Source of the DNA: Eubacterium_G segne
GTDB taxonomy: Bacteria > Bacillota > Clostridia > Lachnospirales > Lachnospiraceae
Assembly (NCBI RefSeq): GCF_014287775.1
Contig: NZ_JACOOZ010000006.1
Span: 62,001 to 126,000, forward strand
Length of the DNA stretch: 64,000 nucleotides
Direction of reading: 5' to 3'
The notes under the pieces were generated by a model. The model worked only from the letters and a program-made list of their open reading frames with translations, made no database searches and was not told the origin of the DNA. The position numbers and the translations under genes were made by a program. Shown one piece after another: positions 1-9,540 of this stretch. Position 1 is the stretch's first letter, and every line of letters starts with the position of its first letter.

Positions 1-1099
1 CTGTAAGAATACGGAATAGAGTGGTTTTGGCTAAACCGTTAGAACCTACAAAGGCAACCTTGTCTTCACGTCCGATTATAAAGGAAATGTCATCTAATAC
101 TTTAATACCGTCAATTGTTTTTGAAAGATGTTCCACAGTAAGAACTTCATTTCCAATTTCCCTGTCAGGTCTGAAATCTATATATGGATATTTTCTGCTG
201 GAAGGTTTAATTTCATCCAACTCAATTTTTTCCAATGCACGTTTTCTTGATGTAGCCTGTTTTGACTTTGAAGCATTGGCACTGAATCGCTGAATAAATT
301 CCTGCAATTCCTTGATTTTTTCTTCTTTCTTTCTGTTAGCTTCCTTCATCTGCTTAACAATTAACTGGCTTGATTCATACCAGAAATCGTAGTTTCCGGC
401 ATATAACTGAATCTTGGCGTAGTCAATGTCTGCAATCTGAGTACATACTTTGTTAAGGAAATATCTGTCATGAGAAACTACGATAACAGTATTATCAAAG
501 TTAATCAAAAATTCCTCAAGCCATGCAATGGCATCCAAATCCAAATGGTTAGTAGGCTCATCTAATAACAAAATATCAGGATTTCCAAATAAAGCCTGAG
601 CTAATAAAACCTTAACCTTTAGTGAACCGGTTAAATCTTTCATAAGACTGTAATGGTATTCAGTGTCAACACCAAGTCCGTTTAAAAGAGTAGCTGCATC
701 AGACTCAGCTTCCCAGCCGTTCATTTCAGCAAACTCGCCTTCAAGCTCAGAAGCACGGATACCGTCTTCGTCAGTAAAGTCTTCCTTCATGTAAATGGCT
801 TCTTTTTCCTTCATAATGTCATAAAGACGCTGGTTTCCCATAATAACAGTATCAAGAACAGTATATTCATCGTACTGGAAATGATCCTGCTTTAAGAAGG
901 AAAGACGCTCACCCGGGGTAATAATAACTTCACCACTGGTTGGCTCAATTTCACCTGTAAGAATTTTCAAAAAAGTTGACTTTCCGGCACCGTTGGCACC
1001 GATAAGACCGTAACAGTGTCCCGGCACAAATTTAATATTAACATCTTCAAAAAGTGCCTTTTTGCCAAAACGCAGTGATATGTTGCTTGTACTTATCAT
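1..1099 (-). CDS. ybiT: ABC-F family ATPase, YbiT/YkpA type (3' end outside window)
   Basis: The 5' part of a gene that runs off the left edge; about 366 codons are visible. The start is the ATG complementary to 1097-1099, with GAGG just upstream. ABC-F proteins are soluble twin-ATPase proteins that act on ribosomes, not transporters. Visible in order: first Walker A (GANGAGKST), LLLDEPTNHLD Walker B with the SHDRYFL switch, a charged interdomain linker containing FSANASKSKQATSRKR (typical of the YbiT/YkpA subfamily), and the start of the second ATPase domain. The second Walker A reads GSNGLAKTT, with Ala where the last loop glycine usually is, so the second site looks non-canonical. No membrane segments are seen. 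Subfamily assignment is from remembered sequence similarity. Confidence 0.93.
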   Translation of the reverse strand, partial: MISTSNISLRFGKKALFEDVNIKFVPGHCYGLIGANGAGKSTFLKILTGEIEPTSGEVIITPGERLSFLKQDHFQYDEYTVLDTVIMGNQRLYDIMKEKEAIYMKEDFTDEDGIRASELEGEFAEMNGWEAESDAATLLNGLGVDTEYHYSLMKDLTGSLKVKVLLAQALFGNPDILLLDEPTNHLDLDAIAWLEEFLINFDNTVIVVSHDRYFLNKVCTQIADIDYAKIQLYAGNYDFWYESSQLIVKQMKEANRKKEEKIKELQEFIQRFSANASKSKQATSRKRALEKIELDEIKPSSRKYPYIDFRPDREIGNEVLTVEHLSKTIDGIKVLDDISFIIGREDKVAFVGSNGLAKTTLFRILT

Positions 1100-1227
1100 T
1101 TTAAAACCTCGCTTATATATTTGATATTATTTACTAAATTAATTGCAAATCAAAGTATATCAGTTTTTTTACATTAAAGCAACGTTAATCCCCATATAAA
1201 ATAGGTAGTGAAATTAATAACTTATGT

Positions 1228-1235
1228 GTTATAAT
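1228..1235 (+). promoter_or_regulatory. extended -10 promoter for the GH13-like gene
   Basis: TATAAT at 1230-1235 is preceded by TGT, an extended -10. A weak -35 (TAGTGA, 1206-1211) lies 18 bp upstream. It sits 43 bp before the ATG at 1279, which has a GGGAG ribosome binding site. Confidence 0.5.
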
Positions 1236-1278
1236 TATTTTCATATCATTTCGTTTTAAGGCGTGAAAGGGAGACATC

Positions 1279-3123
1279 ATGAATAATAAACTTTTAGAAA
1301 ACATTAAAGTATACAGAGGAAATCCATTGCTTATGGGAGTTACGGTAATAGGCGATGAGGTGAATTTCGCAATTACAGCTAAATATGGCAGCAATTGCCA
1401 GGTAGTTTTGTATGAAAAAGGAAAAGACGAGGAGGTTGCACGTATTCCCTTTGAAAACGCACAGGTCATAGGAAATGTGTACGCCATGAGTGTGTCTGGA
1501 CTTGATTATTCAAAATATTATTATAATTTTTCCGTGGATGGAGAAATAGTTACTGATGAATATGCAAAGGCACTTTCAGGAAAAAAGAATTGGGGGAAGG
1601 CGTGTGATAATCTAAAAGGTATTATTATAAATGATGATTATGACTGGCAGCAGGATGCACCTTTGAATATTCCTTTTGACGAAACTATTTTATATCGTAT
1701 GCATGTAAGAGGATTTACAAAGCATGCCACATCAAAGGTAAAACACAAGGGAACGTATTTAGGTATTGTTGAGAAAATCCCATATTTAAAAGAGTTAGGC
1801 ATAAATATGATTGAGCTTATGCCGGCATATGAATTTAATGAAATAAAAAAAGAAAACGCAACTTCCATGAAGGGACAGTTTGCCATAGAGTCGCCGGTAC
1901 TTAATTACTGGGGATATACTGACGGTTATGCATTTGCACCTAAGGCATCCTTTGCATGGACTAACACTCCGGGAGGAGAGGTGGAAGAGTTTAAATATCT
2001 GGTAAGGGAGCTTCACAAAAACGGAATAGAGATTTCCATGGAATTTTTCTTCCCTCAGGGAACTAATCCTAAGCTTATTTTAGACTGTCTTCATTATTGG
2101 GTTATGGAATATCACATAGATGGAATACATGCAAACTGCGAAGAGGCAGTTATGCGAATGGTAGAAACAGATAATCTTTTATGTACAACTAAGATTTTCA
2201 CATATAGTTTTTCAAATAATACTGATTTTTATGGCAGAAAAAGTGAAATCAGAAATATTGCCAACTTTAACGATGACTTTATGGTTTGCGCAAGGCGGTT
2301 TATTAAGGGGGATGAGGATATGCTAAACACAATGGCATATAAGATAAAAGCTAATCCTCCGGGAGTGGCAGTGGTAAATTATGTGGCAAACCATAATACA
2401 TTTACATTGTACGATACTGTTTCTTATGACAGAAAATATAACGAGGCAAATGGTGAAAATAACAGGGACGGTGCAGTGTATAATTACAGCTGGAATTGCG
2501 GCGCGGAAGGTGATACCAGAAAGCGGAAAATCATGGATTTGAGAAAAAGGCAGATAAAAAATGCCCTGTGTCTGGTATTTTTAAGTCAGGGAGTCCCTAT
2601 GCTGTATGCAGGAGATGAAATGTGTAATTCCCAAAAGGGAAATAACAATCCATATTGTCTTGATAATGAAATATCATGGACTAACTGGAATACCAACGCC
2701 ATGGCAAAGGAAATACTGGAATTTACAAAAAATATTATAGCTTTCAGGAAAAAGCATAAGGTTCTTCATTTGTCTCAGGAAACAAGACAAATGGATTATA
2801 AATCTTACGGTCTTCCGGATATGTCTTATCATGGATCAAAGGCATGGTATGCGGACTTTAGTCATTTTAACAGACATTTTTCAGTTATGTATTGCGGAAA
2901 ATACGCATTGTTAGACAAGGCAGGGGAAGAACAGGATATATATATAGCTTACAATATGTATTGGGAAAATCAGGAGTTTGGAGTTCCGTCTGTCAGAAAT
3001 AAGAAAAAATGGCACCTTGAATTTTCCACAGATGGAAACAAAAAGGACTGTGATATTGACAGAATGTATGAGGCACCGGGAAGAAGCATTAGCGTGTTAG
3101 TTGCCGGTGATGAGAATAAATAA
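1279..3123 (+). CDS. GlgX/isoamylase-like GH13 protein lacking all catalytic residues (probable pseudoenzyme)
   Basis: 614 aa with no signal peptide. The fold is clear: an N-terminal CBM48-like beta domain (about 1-110), then YRMHVRGFT, LNYWGYTDGYAFAP and the GlgX/isoamylase signature NEANGENNRDG. Every GH13 catalytic position is changed. The nucleophile motif DGFRFD reads DGIHAN (N286 for Asp, H284 for Arg). The acid/base motif IAEPWD reads FTYSFS (Y309 for Glu). The HD of region IV is HN (N373), and the NH of region I is PQ (259-260). The reading frame is open and otherwise well conserved, so this is not simple decay. A classical retaining glucosidase activity is not expected; glycogen or maltodextrin binding or a regulatory role is inference. 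It precedes the TraX gene directly and probably shares its transcript. Confidence 0.85.
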   Translation: MNNKLLENIKVYRGNPLLMGVTVIGDEVNFAITAKYGSNCQVVLYEKGKDEEVARIPFENAQVIGNVYAMSVSGLDYSKYYYNFSVDGEIVTDEYAKALSGKKNWGKACDNLKGIIINDDYDWQQDAPLNIPFDETILYRMHVRGFTKHATSKVKHKGTYLGIVEKIPYLKELGINMIELMPAYEFNEIKKENATSMKGQFAIESPVLNYWGYTDGYAFAPKASFAWTNTPGGEVEEFKYLVRELHKNGIEISMEFFFPQGTNPKLILDCLHYWVMEYHIDGIHANCEEAVMRMVETDNLLCTTKIFTYSFSNNTDFYGRKSEIRNIANFNDDFMVCARRFIKGDEDMLNTMAYKIKANPPGVAVVNYVANHNTFTLYDTVSYDRKYNEANGENNRDGAVYNYSWNCGAEGDTRKRKIMDLRKRQIKNALCLVFLSQGVPMLYAGDEMCNSQKGNNNPYCLDNEISWTNWNTNAMAKEILEFTKNIIAFRKKHKVLHLSQETRQMDYKSYGLPDMSYHGSKAWYADFSHFNRHFSVMYCGKYALLDKAGEEQDIYIAYNMYWENQEFGVPSVRNKKKWHLEFSTDGNKKDCDIDRMYEAPGRSISVLVAGDENK

Positions 3124-3136
3124 TGGGAGATATAAG

Positions 3137-3904
3137 TTGAAGGAATTTGATAATAAGGGTATTGGAGCATACCTTAATCTTGACAGGTGGGGACTTACTA
3201 CCTTTACATTGAAAATCATAGCAATGGTGACCATGATTTTTGACCACGTTGCGGTAATTTTACTTACAGATTATGGAAACATGTATGAGGCATTCAGAAT
3301 TGTGGGAAGAATAAGTTTTCCTATATTCTGTTTTGTGTTGGTTGAGGGATATTTTCATACTAAAAACCGGATGAGTTATGCTACAAGGCTGGGAATATTT
3401 GCACTGATATCAGAAGTTCCATATGATATGATGTATGGCAGCTTCTTTAATCTGGAAAAGCAAAATGTTATGTTCACCTTGTTTTTCGGATTTATGGTTA
3501 TATGGGCACTTGACTTAATAACAGGTTTTGCCATAAGATACCCTGAAAAATTAGTCAGCAAAGTAGGTGTGTTACGACTTAATTATTTAGCTGAATTGAT
3601 AGTTATGGCACTGGGTTTTGGGGCGGCATATTTTTTAAATACATCTTATTCCTACGCAGGAATTCTTTTAATCATATGCTTCTATGTTTTCAGAAAACAC
3701 CACATAGGAAAAATTGCATCCAATGTAGTATTTAATATGGGAATGTTTGGATATGGAATACAATGGGCAGGAGTATTAAGCATATTGCCGATAGCTTTGT
3801 ATAATGGAAAAGCAGGATGTAGAAAGGGCAAATATGTTTTTTATGTATTTTATCCGTTACACATATTGTTATTGGTAATGATTAAAAAATGGATTTTTAT
3901 GTAA
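3137..3904 (+). CDS. TraX family membrane protein
   Basis: About 255 aa, hydrophobic throughout, with the TraX-family start TLKIIAMVTMIFDHV and the conserved GRISFPIFCFVLVEGYFHT segment. TraX acetylates F pilin in conjugative plasmids; chromosomal homologues in Firmicutes are usually unlinked to conjugation genes, as here, and their substrate is unknown. I chose TTG at 3137 because GGGAGA (3125-3130) lies 6 nt upstream. In-frame ATGs at 3101 and 3110 would overlap the upstream gene and have weak ribosome binding sites. It lies immediately downstream of the GH13-like gene, so the two are probably co-transcribed. Confidence 0.85.
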   Translation: MKEFDNKGIGAYLNLDRWGLTTFTLKIIAMVTMIFDHVAVILLTDYGNMYEAFRIVGRISFPIFCFVLVEGYFHTKNRMSYATRLGIFALISEVPYDMMYGSFFNLEKQNVMFTLFFGFMVIWALDLITGFAIRYPEKLVSKVGVLRLNYLAELIVMALGFGAAYFLNTSYSYAGILLIICFYVFRKHHIGKIASNVVFNMGMFGYGIQWAGVLSILPIALYNGKAGCRKGKYVFYVFYPLHILLLVMIKKWIFM

Positions 3905-4046
3905 AAATAATTAATTAACCATAATAAAATAAAATCTAGCCACTTTTTTATAAAATTAACCCCTTTTTTATATATTTAAATTTTTTATACTGTAAGTAGA
4001 TTTATTGGAACGTAAAATTAAAAATATATAAGGAAGGAGTTTTTTT

Positions 4047-5957
4047 ATGAGAAAACAGTTGTTAAAGAAAACGGCAGCATCTGTATTGTCTCTGGCAATG
4101 ATTGTGTCATCAATGACATTTACGTCACTTAAGATGTCAAAAGATGTAACAGCAGCACCTACAACGTCATCTAAAATGGTATGGAGCGATGAGTTTAACG
4201 GGGCATCTATTGATACATCTAAATGGGGATATGAAATAGGAACAGGTTCTAGCGGATGGGGAAACAATGAACAGCAGTATTATACAAACAGGTCTGACAA
4301 TGCGTATGTTTCAGGGGGAGCATTGCATATCAGAGCCAAGAAAGAGTCTTATGGCGGAATGAATTATACATCTGCAAGACTTAATACCAATGGCAAATTT
4401 ACATTTACATACGGATATGTTGAAGCAAGAATAGCACTTCCTGCCAGTCAGGGAATATGGCCGGCATTCTGGATGCTGGGAGCTAATATAGGAAGCGTGG
4501 GGTGGCCGTCATGTGGAGAGATAGACATTATGGAGGCTATTAACGCAGAAAGCAAAACATATGGAACATGTCACTGGAATTGTAACGGACATGCAGAATA
4601 TGGCAAGTCATCAGGAAACTTTGACAGGACCCAGTATCATACATACGGTTTACAATGGGATAATCAGTATATACGAATGTTTGTAGACGGAAATAAAATT
4701 TACGAGATGTATATTGAAAACAATGCGGGAGATACTGATGAATTTCACAAACCGTTTTATCTGTTATTAAATGTGGCAGTAGGAGGAAACTGGCCGGGAT
4801 TTTCCATTGACAATAACGCATTTCCGCAGGAAATGAAAGTGGATTATGTTCGTGTATATCAGGATAATCCTTCATATTCAAGTTCATCATCTAATAATGT
4901 GGATGGAAATAACACATCTTCAGGTGGAAATTCATCAGGAAATTCAGGTTCAACTTCCACACCATCAAATGGTATGGGAATGAATTATGCAGGTTCTAAT
5001 TCAGCAACAGCATATGTAAATGATTCAAAGTGGACAGACATTCATTATTCCGTAAATGGCGGAGGACAGCAGAATGTAAGAATGACTCAGTCAGGAAGCA
5101 AGGCTACATATACTATTAACGGATTAAATTCAGGCGACAATGTAAAATATTGGTTTACGTACTGCAATACATCAGGATACACAAGGGATACCGAAGCTTA
5201 CACATATACTCATAAGTCAGGTGGAAGTTCAGGAGGTTCCTCAGGAAACACATCCAATGTAAATTCATCATCAGGGAATATATACATATATCAGGATATT
5301 AATTACGGAGGAAGAGTGGCATCCTTAGGTGAAGGCAGTTATAATCTGGCATCATTACAGGCAAAGGGATTTAAAAACGATGATTTGTCATCTTTGAAAG
5401 TTCCTTTTGGATACAAGGTAACTTTGTATGCAGATGATAATTTTAGCGGAAGAACAAAGGTTATTACTAATGATACAAGCTGGATAGGAAGTGATTTTAA
5501 TGATATTACTTCATCAATTAAAGTGGAAAAAGCAAAATATACTATTATAAATAAACATAGTGGAAAAGTTTTGGATGTTTCAGGTTCTAATACAAATAAT
5601 GGAGCTAATGTTCAGCAATGGGACAGCAACGGAACAAATGCACAAAAGTGGTACATTCATCAAAACAGTGACTATAGTTACACCATTACAAGTGTAATAA
5701 ATGGTAAGGCACTTGATGTTGATGCATGGTCAAAGAATAATGGTGCTAATGTACAGATGTGGGATTGTGGAAACAGTCAGTCAAATCAGCAGTGGTGGCT
5801 GACGGAAGTTGGAGATGGATATTCAAGCATAATAAACAAAAACAGCAACAAGTGTCTTGACGTTTCAGGATGGTCAACGGCAAGTGGTGCTAATGTTCAA
5901 CAGTATGATTACTATCAGCAGGCAAATCAGCTTTGGAAATTTGTATTAGTTGATTAA
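4047..5957 (+). CDS. secreted GH16 beta-glucanase with CBM56, beta/gamma-crystallin and CBM13 modules
   Basis: 636 aa, probably secreted. Order: signal peptide (about 1-37); GH16 catalytic domain (about 42-272) with the active-site motif GEIDIME (E158 nucleophile, D160, E163 acid/base); Ser/Gly/Asn linker; a CBM56-like module (about 310-390, DIHYSVNGGGQQNVRM then VKYWFTY), a type known to bind beta-1,3-glucan; Gly/Ser linker; a beta/gamma-crystallin domain (about 411-495); and a ricin-type CBM13 trefoil (about 497-636) with three QxW-type repeats. The module set points to a laminarinase-like endo-beta-1,3-glucanase rather than a lichenase. The ribosome binding site GGAAGGAG is strong. The gene is monocistronic, with a hairpin terminator after it. 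Likely targets are dietary or fungal beta-1,3-glucan (inference). Confidence 0.93.
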   Translation: MRKQLLKKTAASVLSLAMIVSSMTFTSLKMSKDVTAAPTTSSKMVWSDEFNGASIDTSKWGYEIGTGSSGWGNNEQQYYTNRSDNAYVSGGALHIRAKKESYGGMNYTSARLNTNGKFTFTYGYVEARIALPASQGIWPAFWMLGANIGSVGWPSCGEIDIMEAINAESKTYGTCHWNCNGHAEYGKSSGNFDRTQYHTYGLQWDNQYIRMFVDGNKIYEMYIENNAGDTDEFHKPFYLLLNVAVGGNWPGFSIDNNAFPQEMKVDYVRVYQDNPSYSSSSSNNVDGNNTSSGGNSSGNSGSTSTPSNGMGMNYAGSNSATAYVNDSKWTDIHYSVNGGGQQNVRMTQSGSKATYTINGLNSGDNVKYWFTYCNTSGYTRDTEAYTYTHKSGGSSGGSSGNTSNVNSSSGNIYIYQDINYGGRVASLGEGSYNLASLQAKGFKNDDLSSLKVPFGYKVTLYADDNFSGRTKVITNDTSWIGSDFNDITSSIKVEKAKYTIINKHSGKVLDVSGSNTNNGANVQQWDSNGTNAQKWYIHQNSDYSYTITSVINGKALDVDAWSKNNGANVQMWDCGNSQSNQQWWLTEVGDGYSSIINKNSNKCLDVSGWSTASGANVQQYDYYQQANQLWKFVLVD

Positions 5958-6019
5958 TTACGTTGCAGAAGCCCCCCTTCAAAAAACGTAAAGTTGATTT
6001 GACTGTTTAAGTAATAATT

Positions 6020-6047
6020 CCCGGAGGCGGTATAACCGCATTCCGGG
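6020..6047. other. GC-rich hairpin downstream of the GH16 gene
   Basis: CCCGGA(g)GCGGT and ACCGC(at)TCCGGG form a strong stem with no T-tract on the plus strand. It may protect the 3' end of the glucanase mRNA and lies just upstream of the true terminator. Confidence 0.5.
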
Positions 6048-6053
6048 CCAATA

Positions 6054-6090
6054 AAAAGAGTGGTTACATGCAATATGTAATCACTCTTTT
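6054..6090. terminator. bidirectional rho-independent terminator
   Basis: A 16-nt stem (6054-6069 with 6075-6090, one G-T pair) is A-rich on the left and T-rich on the right, so it can end transcription in both directions between the convergent glucanase and protease genes. Confidence 0.85.
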
Positions 6091-6121
6091 ACTTTAGGTA
6101 CGTTTTAAGAAAACGTATATT

Positions 6122-9040
6122 TTATTTAACTACAACTTTGAAGGTAACCTTATTATTGTCAGCCTGATAGCCTCCGTATTCTGAAGCATAGTCGTTAGTA
6201 TCGTTTACCCATGCGGTAATGTTGTAAGTTCCCGGCTGTGAAAATGTTACATAACCCTCCTTATTGACAGAACCACCGCAGGCAAGGAGATAAACACCGT
6301 TATTGCTTCCGGAAATCGGTAAAAGACCATTAGGGTTATAGAAACTGTCACACCATGTAATATCAGAGGTATTTCCGTTGATTTGGAACTGAACACCAAG
6401 CTTTTTACCACTGTCAGATGTTACATCACCTACATTATAAACAGTTGCTCCAAATTTGATTTTATCTCCTACGTGTATATCGTTAGAGTAAAAATTATTC
6501 ATTGTGCCATCAGAATAATATATGGTATTTTTTCCTGTTGTATAATTTTCGCATGTAAGCTGTTTTACAGTGAAATCATATCCACCAACAGTTTCATAGC
6601 ATTTAAATACATCGTCGAATTTTACTTCGGTAGTTTTGCCTGAATCCAAATCTTTAACGATTGCATAAGCGCATAACTGACCTGTTTGGGTTACCTTTAG
6701 GTCTACAGATGTACCGGAAACAAAATCTGTTTCATCCAATGGAGTACGGTATTTATCCCATGGACTATAAGTGATAATTTTTGTGGCAACATTAGATTTA
6801 TTGACATCATTAACCTTAAAATTAATAGTATCGTTCATCTTAACTTTATTATTCGTATTTGTCAGTGTGTCACTGGTTAGCTTACCAACTGTTAAAGGCT
6901 TTGTTTCCTCAACAGTAGTAGTTTCCTCAACAGTAGTAGTTTCCTCAACAGTAGTAGTTTCAGGAACCGTTGTGGTTTCTTCTACCATTGTGGTTTCCTG
7001 AGCTTCTTGGACATTAATTCTTAAAGCGTAAGAAAAAGCTATTTTGGTGATTTTACTTCTTACTCTTGCCGTGAGATAATATATTCCAGGATCATCAAAG
7101 GTCATAGTTGCAGTATTTCCGTCTGCAAAATCGTAAGATTTATATTGATAATAACCTGCTGTAACGGCAGATATACTGATTTCACAATCGGATGATTCCT
7201 TTAAATTGGCAGTAATGGTTACAGGTTCACCTACAGCAGGATTTGCATTTGATATATCCCATGATTCTACTTCAAAAGGAGTATTAGGAATAACTGTTAC
7301 AGTGATTGTAAACTTATTGTTTGAAGAGAATCTTCCACCTAATTCATCAGGAAAATCATTTGTGTCATTTACCCATGCAGTAATTTTATATGTTCCCGGT
7401 TCAGAGAATGAAAATGTTCCGTTACCATTGTTTGCACCACCGTTAGATGTCAATTCAACACTTTTATGTGCATCAAGTCCTGATTTGTTTACATAACTAT
7501 CGCTCCATACATTAGGAATATTAACGTTATTGCCATTTTCATCAGTGATGGTGTAAAGAACACCTAATTTGGTATTATCCGGTGCTTTTCTACAACCTAC
7601 GTTTTGCACTGTTGATGTTAGACTGAGAATATCACCTGTGCTGATAATATTTTTATCATCAGAAGTAATTGTGTGATTTGTGTATTTTAAATCAGTTACT
7701 TTAAAGTCATATCCATCACATAAATAATTTATGAATGGTAAAGCTTGTGAATTATTAGATAGTTCTTCTTTAGTGCACTGAAAATTTCCTACCATTCTAT
7801 TTTCGTTATAATCATAAATGTAAGCATTATTAAGAGAGGTATATCCTTCCTCGTTGCCGGAATCAACTACAGTTAATTCATAATAAAAATCATTAAAATT
7901 GCTATGGTTAATTTCCGGAATAAGTACACCTAAATCATATGATAAGGTTCCGTTAGATTCACCTGTAATAAAACCACGACAATAAAATTTCTGAGATTTA
8001 GATTTACGCAGATCAGATTGACTATATGTATAAAAAGGAACTAAATCAACTTTAAATTTCTGTTCTGTATACTTTGAATATGCAGTAAGCTCTAAAAATG
8101 AATCATGAAGACAGGCTGAATCCACATCAACTTCTAATTTAATATCAGAATCGCTATTATAAGGTGCTACATTAATGGTGCTAATATTGTCAACCATATT
8201 AAAATCCTTTCTTATGGAGTCATAAGTCATCCAACAATAACCATCGTTAGCCCAGCTTTTGCCCCATGAGTTTGCAAATTTGAAAGCCCCCATTTCACCA
8301 TCGTCAACTTTGCCGTTATAGTTTGAATCAAACCAAATGTTGTCGTCATAACCTACAAAGGTAACACGGTGTGGACCTTGTTGTCCATCTAAACCATAAA
8401 CAATGCGGTCTCCGGTTAATGCTTTATTTGAAGAACCATTAGAGCTGTCTGTGATTGTTCCTAAATTCCAACTACGTGCATAAGAACTAAAGGACACTAT
8501 TTTTCCATTTGTCAATAATTTTTTGATTTCTTTTATTTTAGCATCAGCACCAGCACAGTTAAAAAAAGATGCATTTGTTTCATAGGAATAACTTGAAACC
8601 CTATAGTTAGTACGATTTGACCATACATCGTTATCTGCATAACAGTTATCAGTAGAAAAATCATAGTTGGTGTCTTTCCATAATGGAACCCCATATGTTT
8701 GTAGGACTTCATAACATTCAGAATCATCAATTCCTTCTATACCATTATATGTATCAAACATATTGTATATAGCGTATGGAGAAAATACATTATCTCTTGT
8801 GGAAGGAACATTCATTGACTTATTCATTTCATAAGTAAACTGATAATATACCTCAGACATAGCTACACAACAGCCAACCCGCCCCTGATTTTCAATTTCC
8901 GGAAAATACGGGCTGGTGCTTAAATCCACGGCTGACGGCATATTACTTTCAGCCTTAACTTCTTTTGGAATGGCAATCGGTGTTATGGCAAGGGTTAATG
9001 CCAACAGCGAAGCCATTACTTTCTTAAATTTTTTTCTCAT
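6122..9040 (-). CDS. secreted papain-like (C1) cysteine protease with CARDB-like repeats
   Basis: 972 aa with a clear signal peptide ending near KEVKA (about 30). The C1 domain (about 36-285) has NQGRVGCCVA (oxyanion Q52, nucleophile C58), GPHRVTF (H224) and FKFANSWGKSW (N257), so the catalytic set is complete; GSCW of classical papains is GCCV here. A DxNxNGxxDxGE calcium-loop-like insert lies near 238-249. Downstream are two CARDB/Ig-like modules, both with TYNITAWVNDTND or a close variant, near 440-580 and at the C terminus, separated by an ETTTV repeat linker. No sortase motif is seen, so it is probably released or held non-covalently. Role in extracellular protein use or surface processing is inference. 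Confidence 0.88.
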   Translation of the reverse strand: MRKKFKKVMASLLALTLAITPIAIPKEVKAESNMPSAVDLSTSPYFPEIENQGRVGCCVAMSEVYYQFTYEMNKSMNVPSTRDNVFSPYAIYNMFDTYNGIEGIDDSECYEVLQTYGVPLWKDTNYDFSTDNCYADNDVWSNRTNYRVSSYSYETNASFFNCAGADAKIKEIKKLLTNGKIVSFSSYARSWNLGTITDSSNGSSNKALTGDRIVYGLDGQQGPHRVTFVGYDDNIWFDSNYNGKVDDGEMGAFKFANSWGKSWANDGYCWMTYDSIRKDFNMVDNISTINVAPYNSDSDIKLEVDVDSACLHDSFLELTAYSKYTEQKFKVDLVPFYTYSQSDLRKSKSQKFYCRGFITGESNGTLSYDLGVLIPEINHSNFNDFYYELTVVDSGNEEGYTSLNNAYIYDYNENRMVGNFQCTKEELSNNSQALPFINYLCDGYDFKVTDLKYTNHTITSDDKNIISTGDILSLTSTVQNVGCRKAPDNTKLGVLYTITDENGNNVNIPNVWSDSYVNKSGLDAHKSVELTSNGGANNGNGTFSFSEPGTYKITAWVNDTNDFPDELGGRFSSNNKFTITVTVIPNTPFEVESWDISNANPAVGEPVTITANLKESSDCEISISAVTAGYYQYKSYDFADGNTATMTFDDPGIYYLTARVRSKITKIAFSYALRINVQEAQETTMVEETTTVPETTTVEETTTVEETTTVEETKPLTVGKLTSDTLTNTNNKVKMNDTINFKVNDVNKSNVATKIITYSPWDKYRTPLDETDFVSGTSVDLKVTQTGQLCAYAIVKDLDSGKTTEVKFDDVFKCYETVGGYDFTVKQLTCENYTTGKNTIYYSDGTMNNFYSNDIHVGDKIKFGATVYNVGDVTSDSGKKLGVQFQINGNTSDITWCDSFYNPNGLLPISGSNNGVYLLACGGSVNKEGYVTFSQPGTYNITAWVNDTNDYASEYGGYQADNNKVTFKVVVK
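6906..6965. repeat. 18-bp tandem repeat in the protease linker
   Basis: An 18-bp unit (tttcctcaacagtagtag) is repeated about three times and encodes an ETTTVE linker in the minus-strand protease. Such linkers expand and contract by slippage. Confidence 0.75.
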
Positions 9041-9464
9041 TTTCTAAATCCTTTCCTGGAACGATTTGATTTTTAGGTATCGTGCCAGAGAGTAATTATA
9101 TATTGAAAAATAAATTACACAATATGGAAAAATCAATTTCGTGAAAATATGGAAGAAGATGTATCTAAAAAAATTAAAAATTAGACAAATTTTTAGTAGA
9201 CAAAATCTGATTTTGCACAAACTGCACTTAAAACTAGTGCAAAAACAGAAACAATATATACATAATGATGAATACTAAAAAGATAATAAATATTCATGGT
9301 TTTTTGACAAAAATCCACAAAAATAAAAATATATTTACTAATTAAAACACTGAAAATACGGTGAATATATAAAAAAAGAAGGAATATAACAATAATTATA
9401 ATAATGTTTTTATTAAAAATAACATATTATTATTATAAACATAGCATCGATGATTATATTACGG
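9041..9464. other. AT-rich intergenic region, no gene
   Basis: About 420 bp of very AT-rich DNA upstream of the minus-strand protease, presumably holding its promoter. The only structure I see is a pair of competing dyads: TTTTGCAC (9211-9218) with GTGCAAAA (9237-9244), or TGCACT (9223-9228) with AGTGCA (9236-9241). A short open frame from 9404 has no ribosome binding site and no recognisable product. Confidence 0.5.
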
Positions 9465-9509
9465 AAAAGTCTGCTGCATTGATGTTTATAGCTTTCAACA
9501 CAGCAGACT
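9465..9509 (-). terminator. luxS terminator
   Basis: AGTCTGCTG (9468-9476) and CAGCAGACT (9501-9509) are perfect inverted repeats with a 24-nt loop. On the minus strand the stem is followed by TTTT, as expected for a rho-independent terminator about 30 nt after the luxS stop. Confidence 0.75.
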
Positions 9510-9540
9510 CATATAGTAATTTGATAATATTTTGCAATAA

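Noticed and set aside
3137..3904. TraX as evidence of a conjugative element
   Set aside because: No relaxase, coupling protein or other transfer gene is nearby, and chromosomal TraX homologues are common in Firmicutes.
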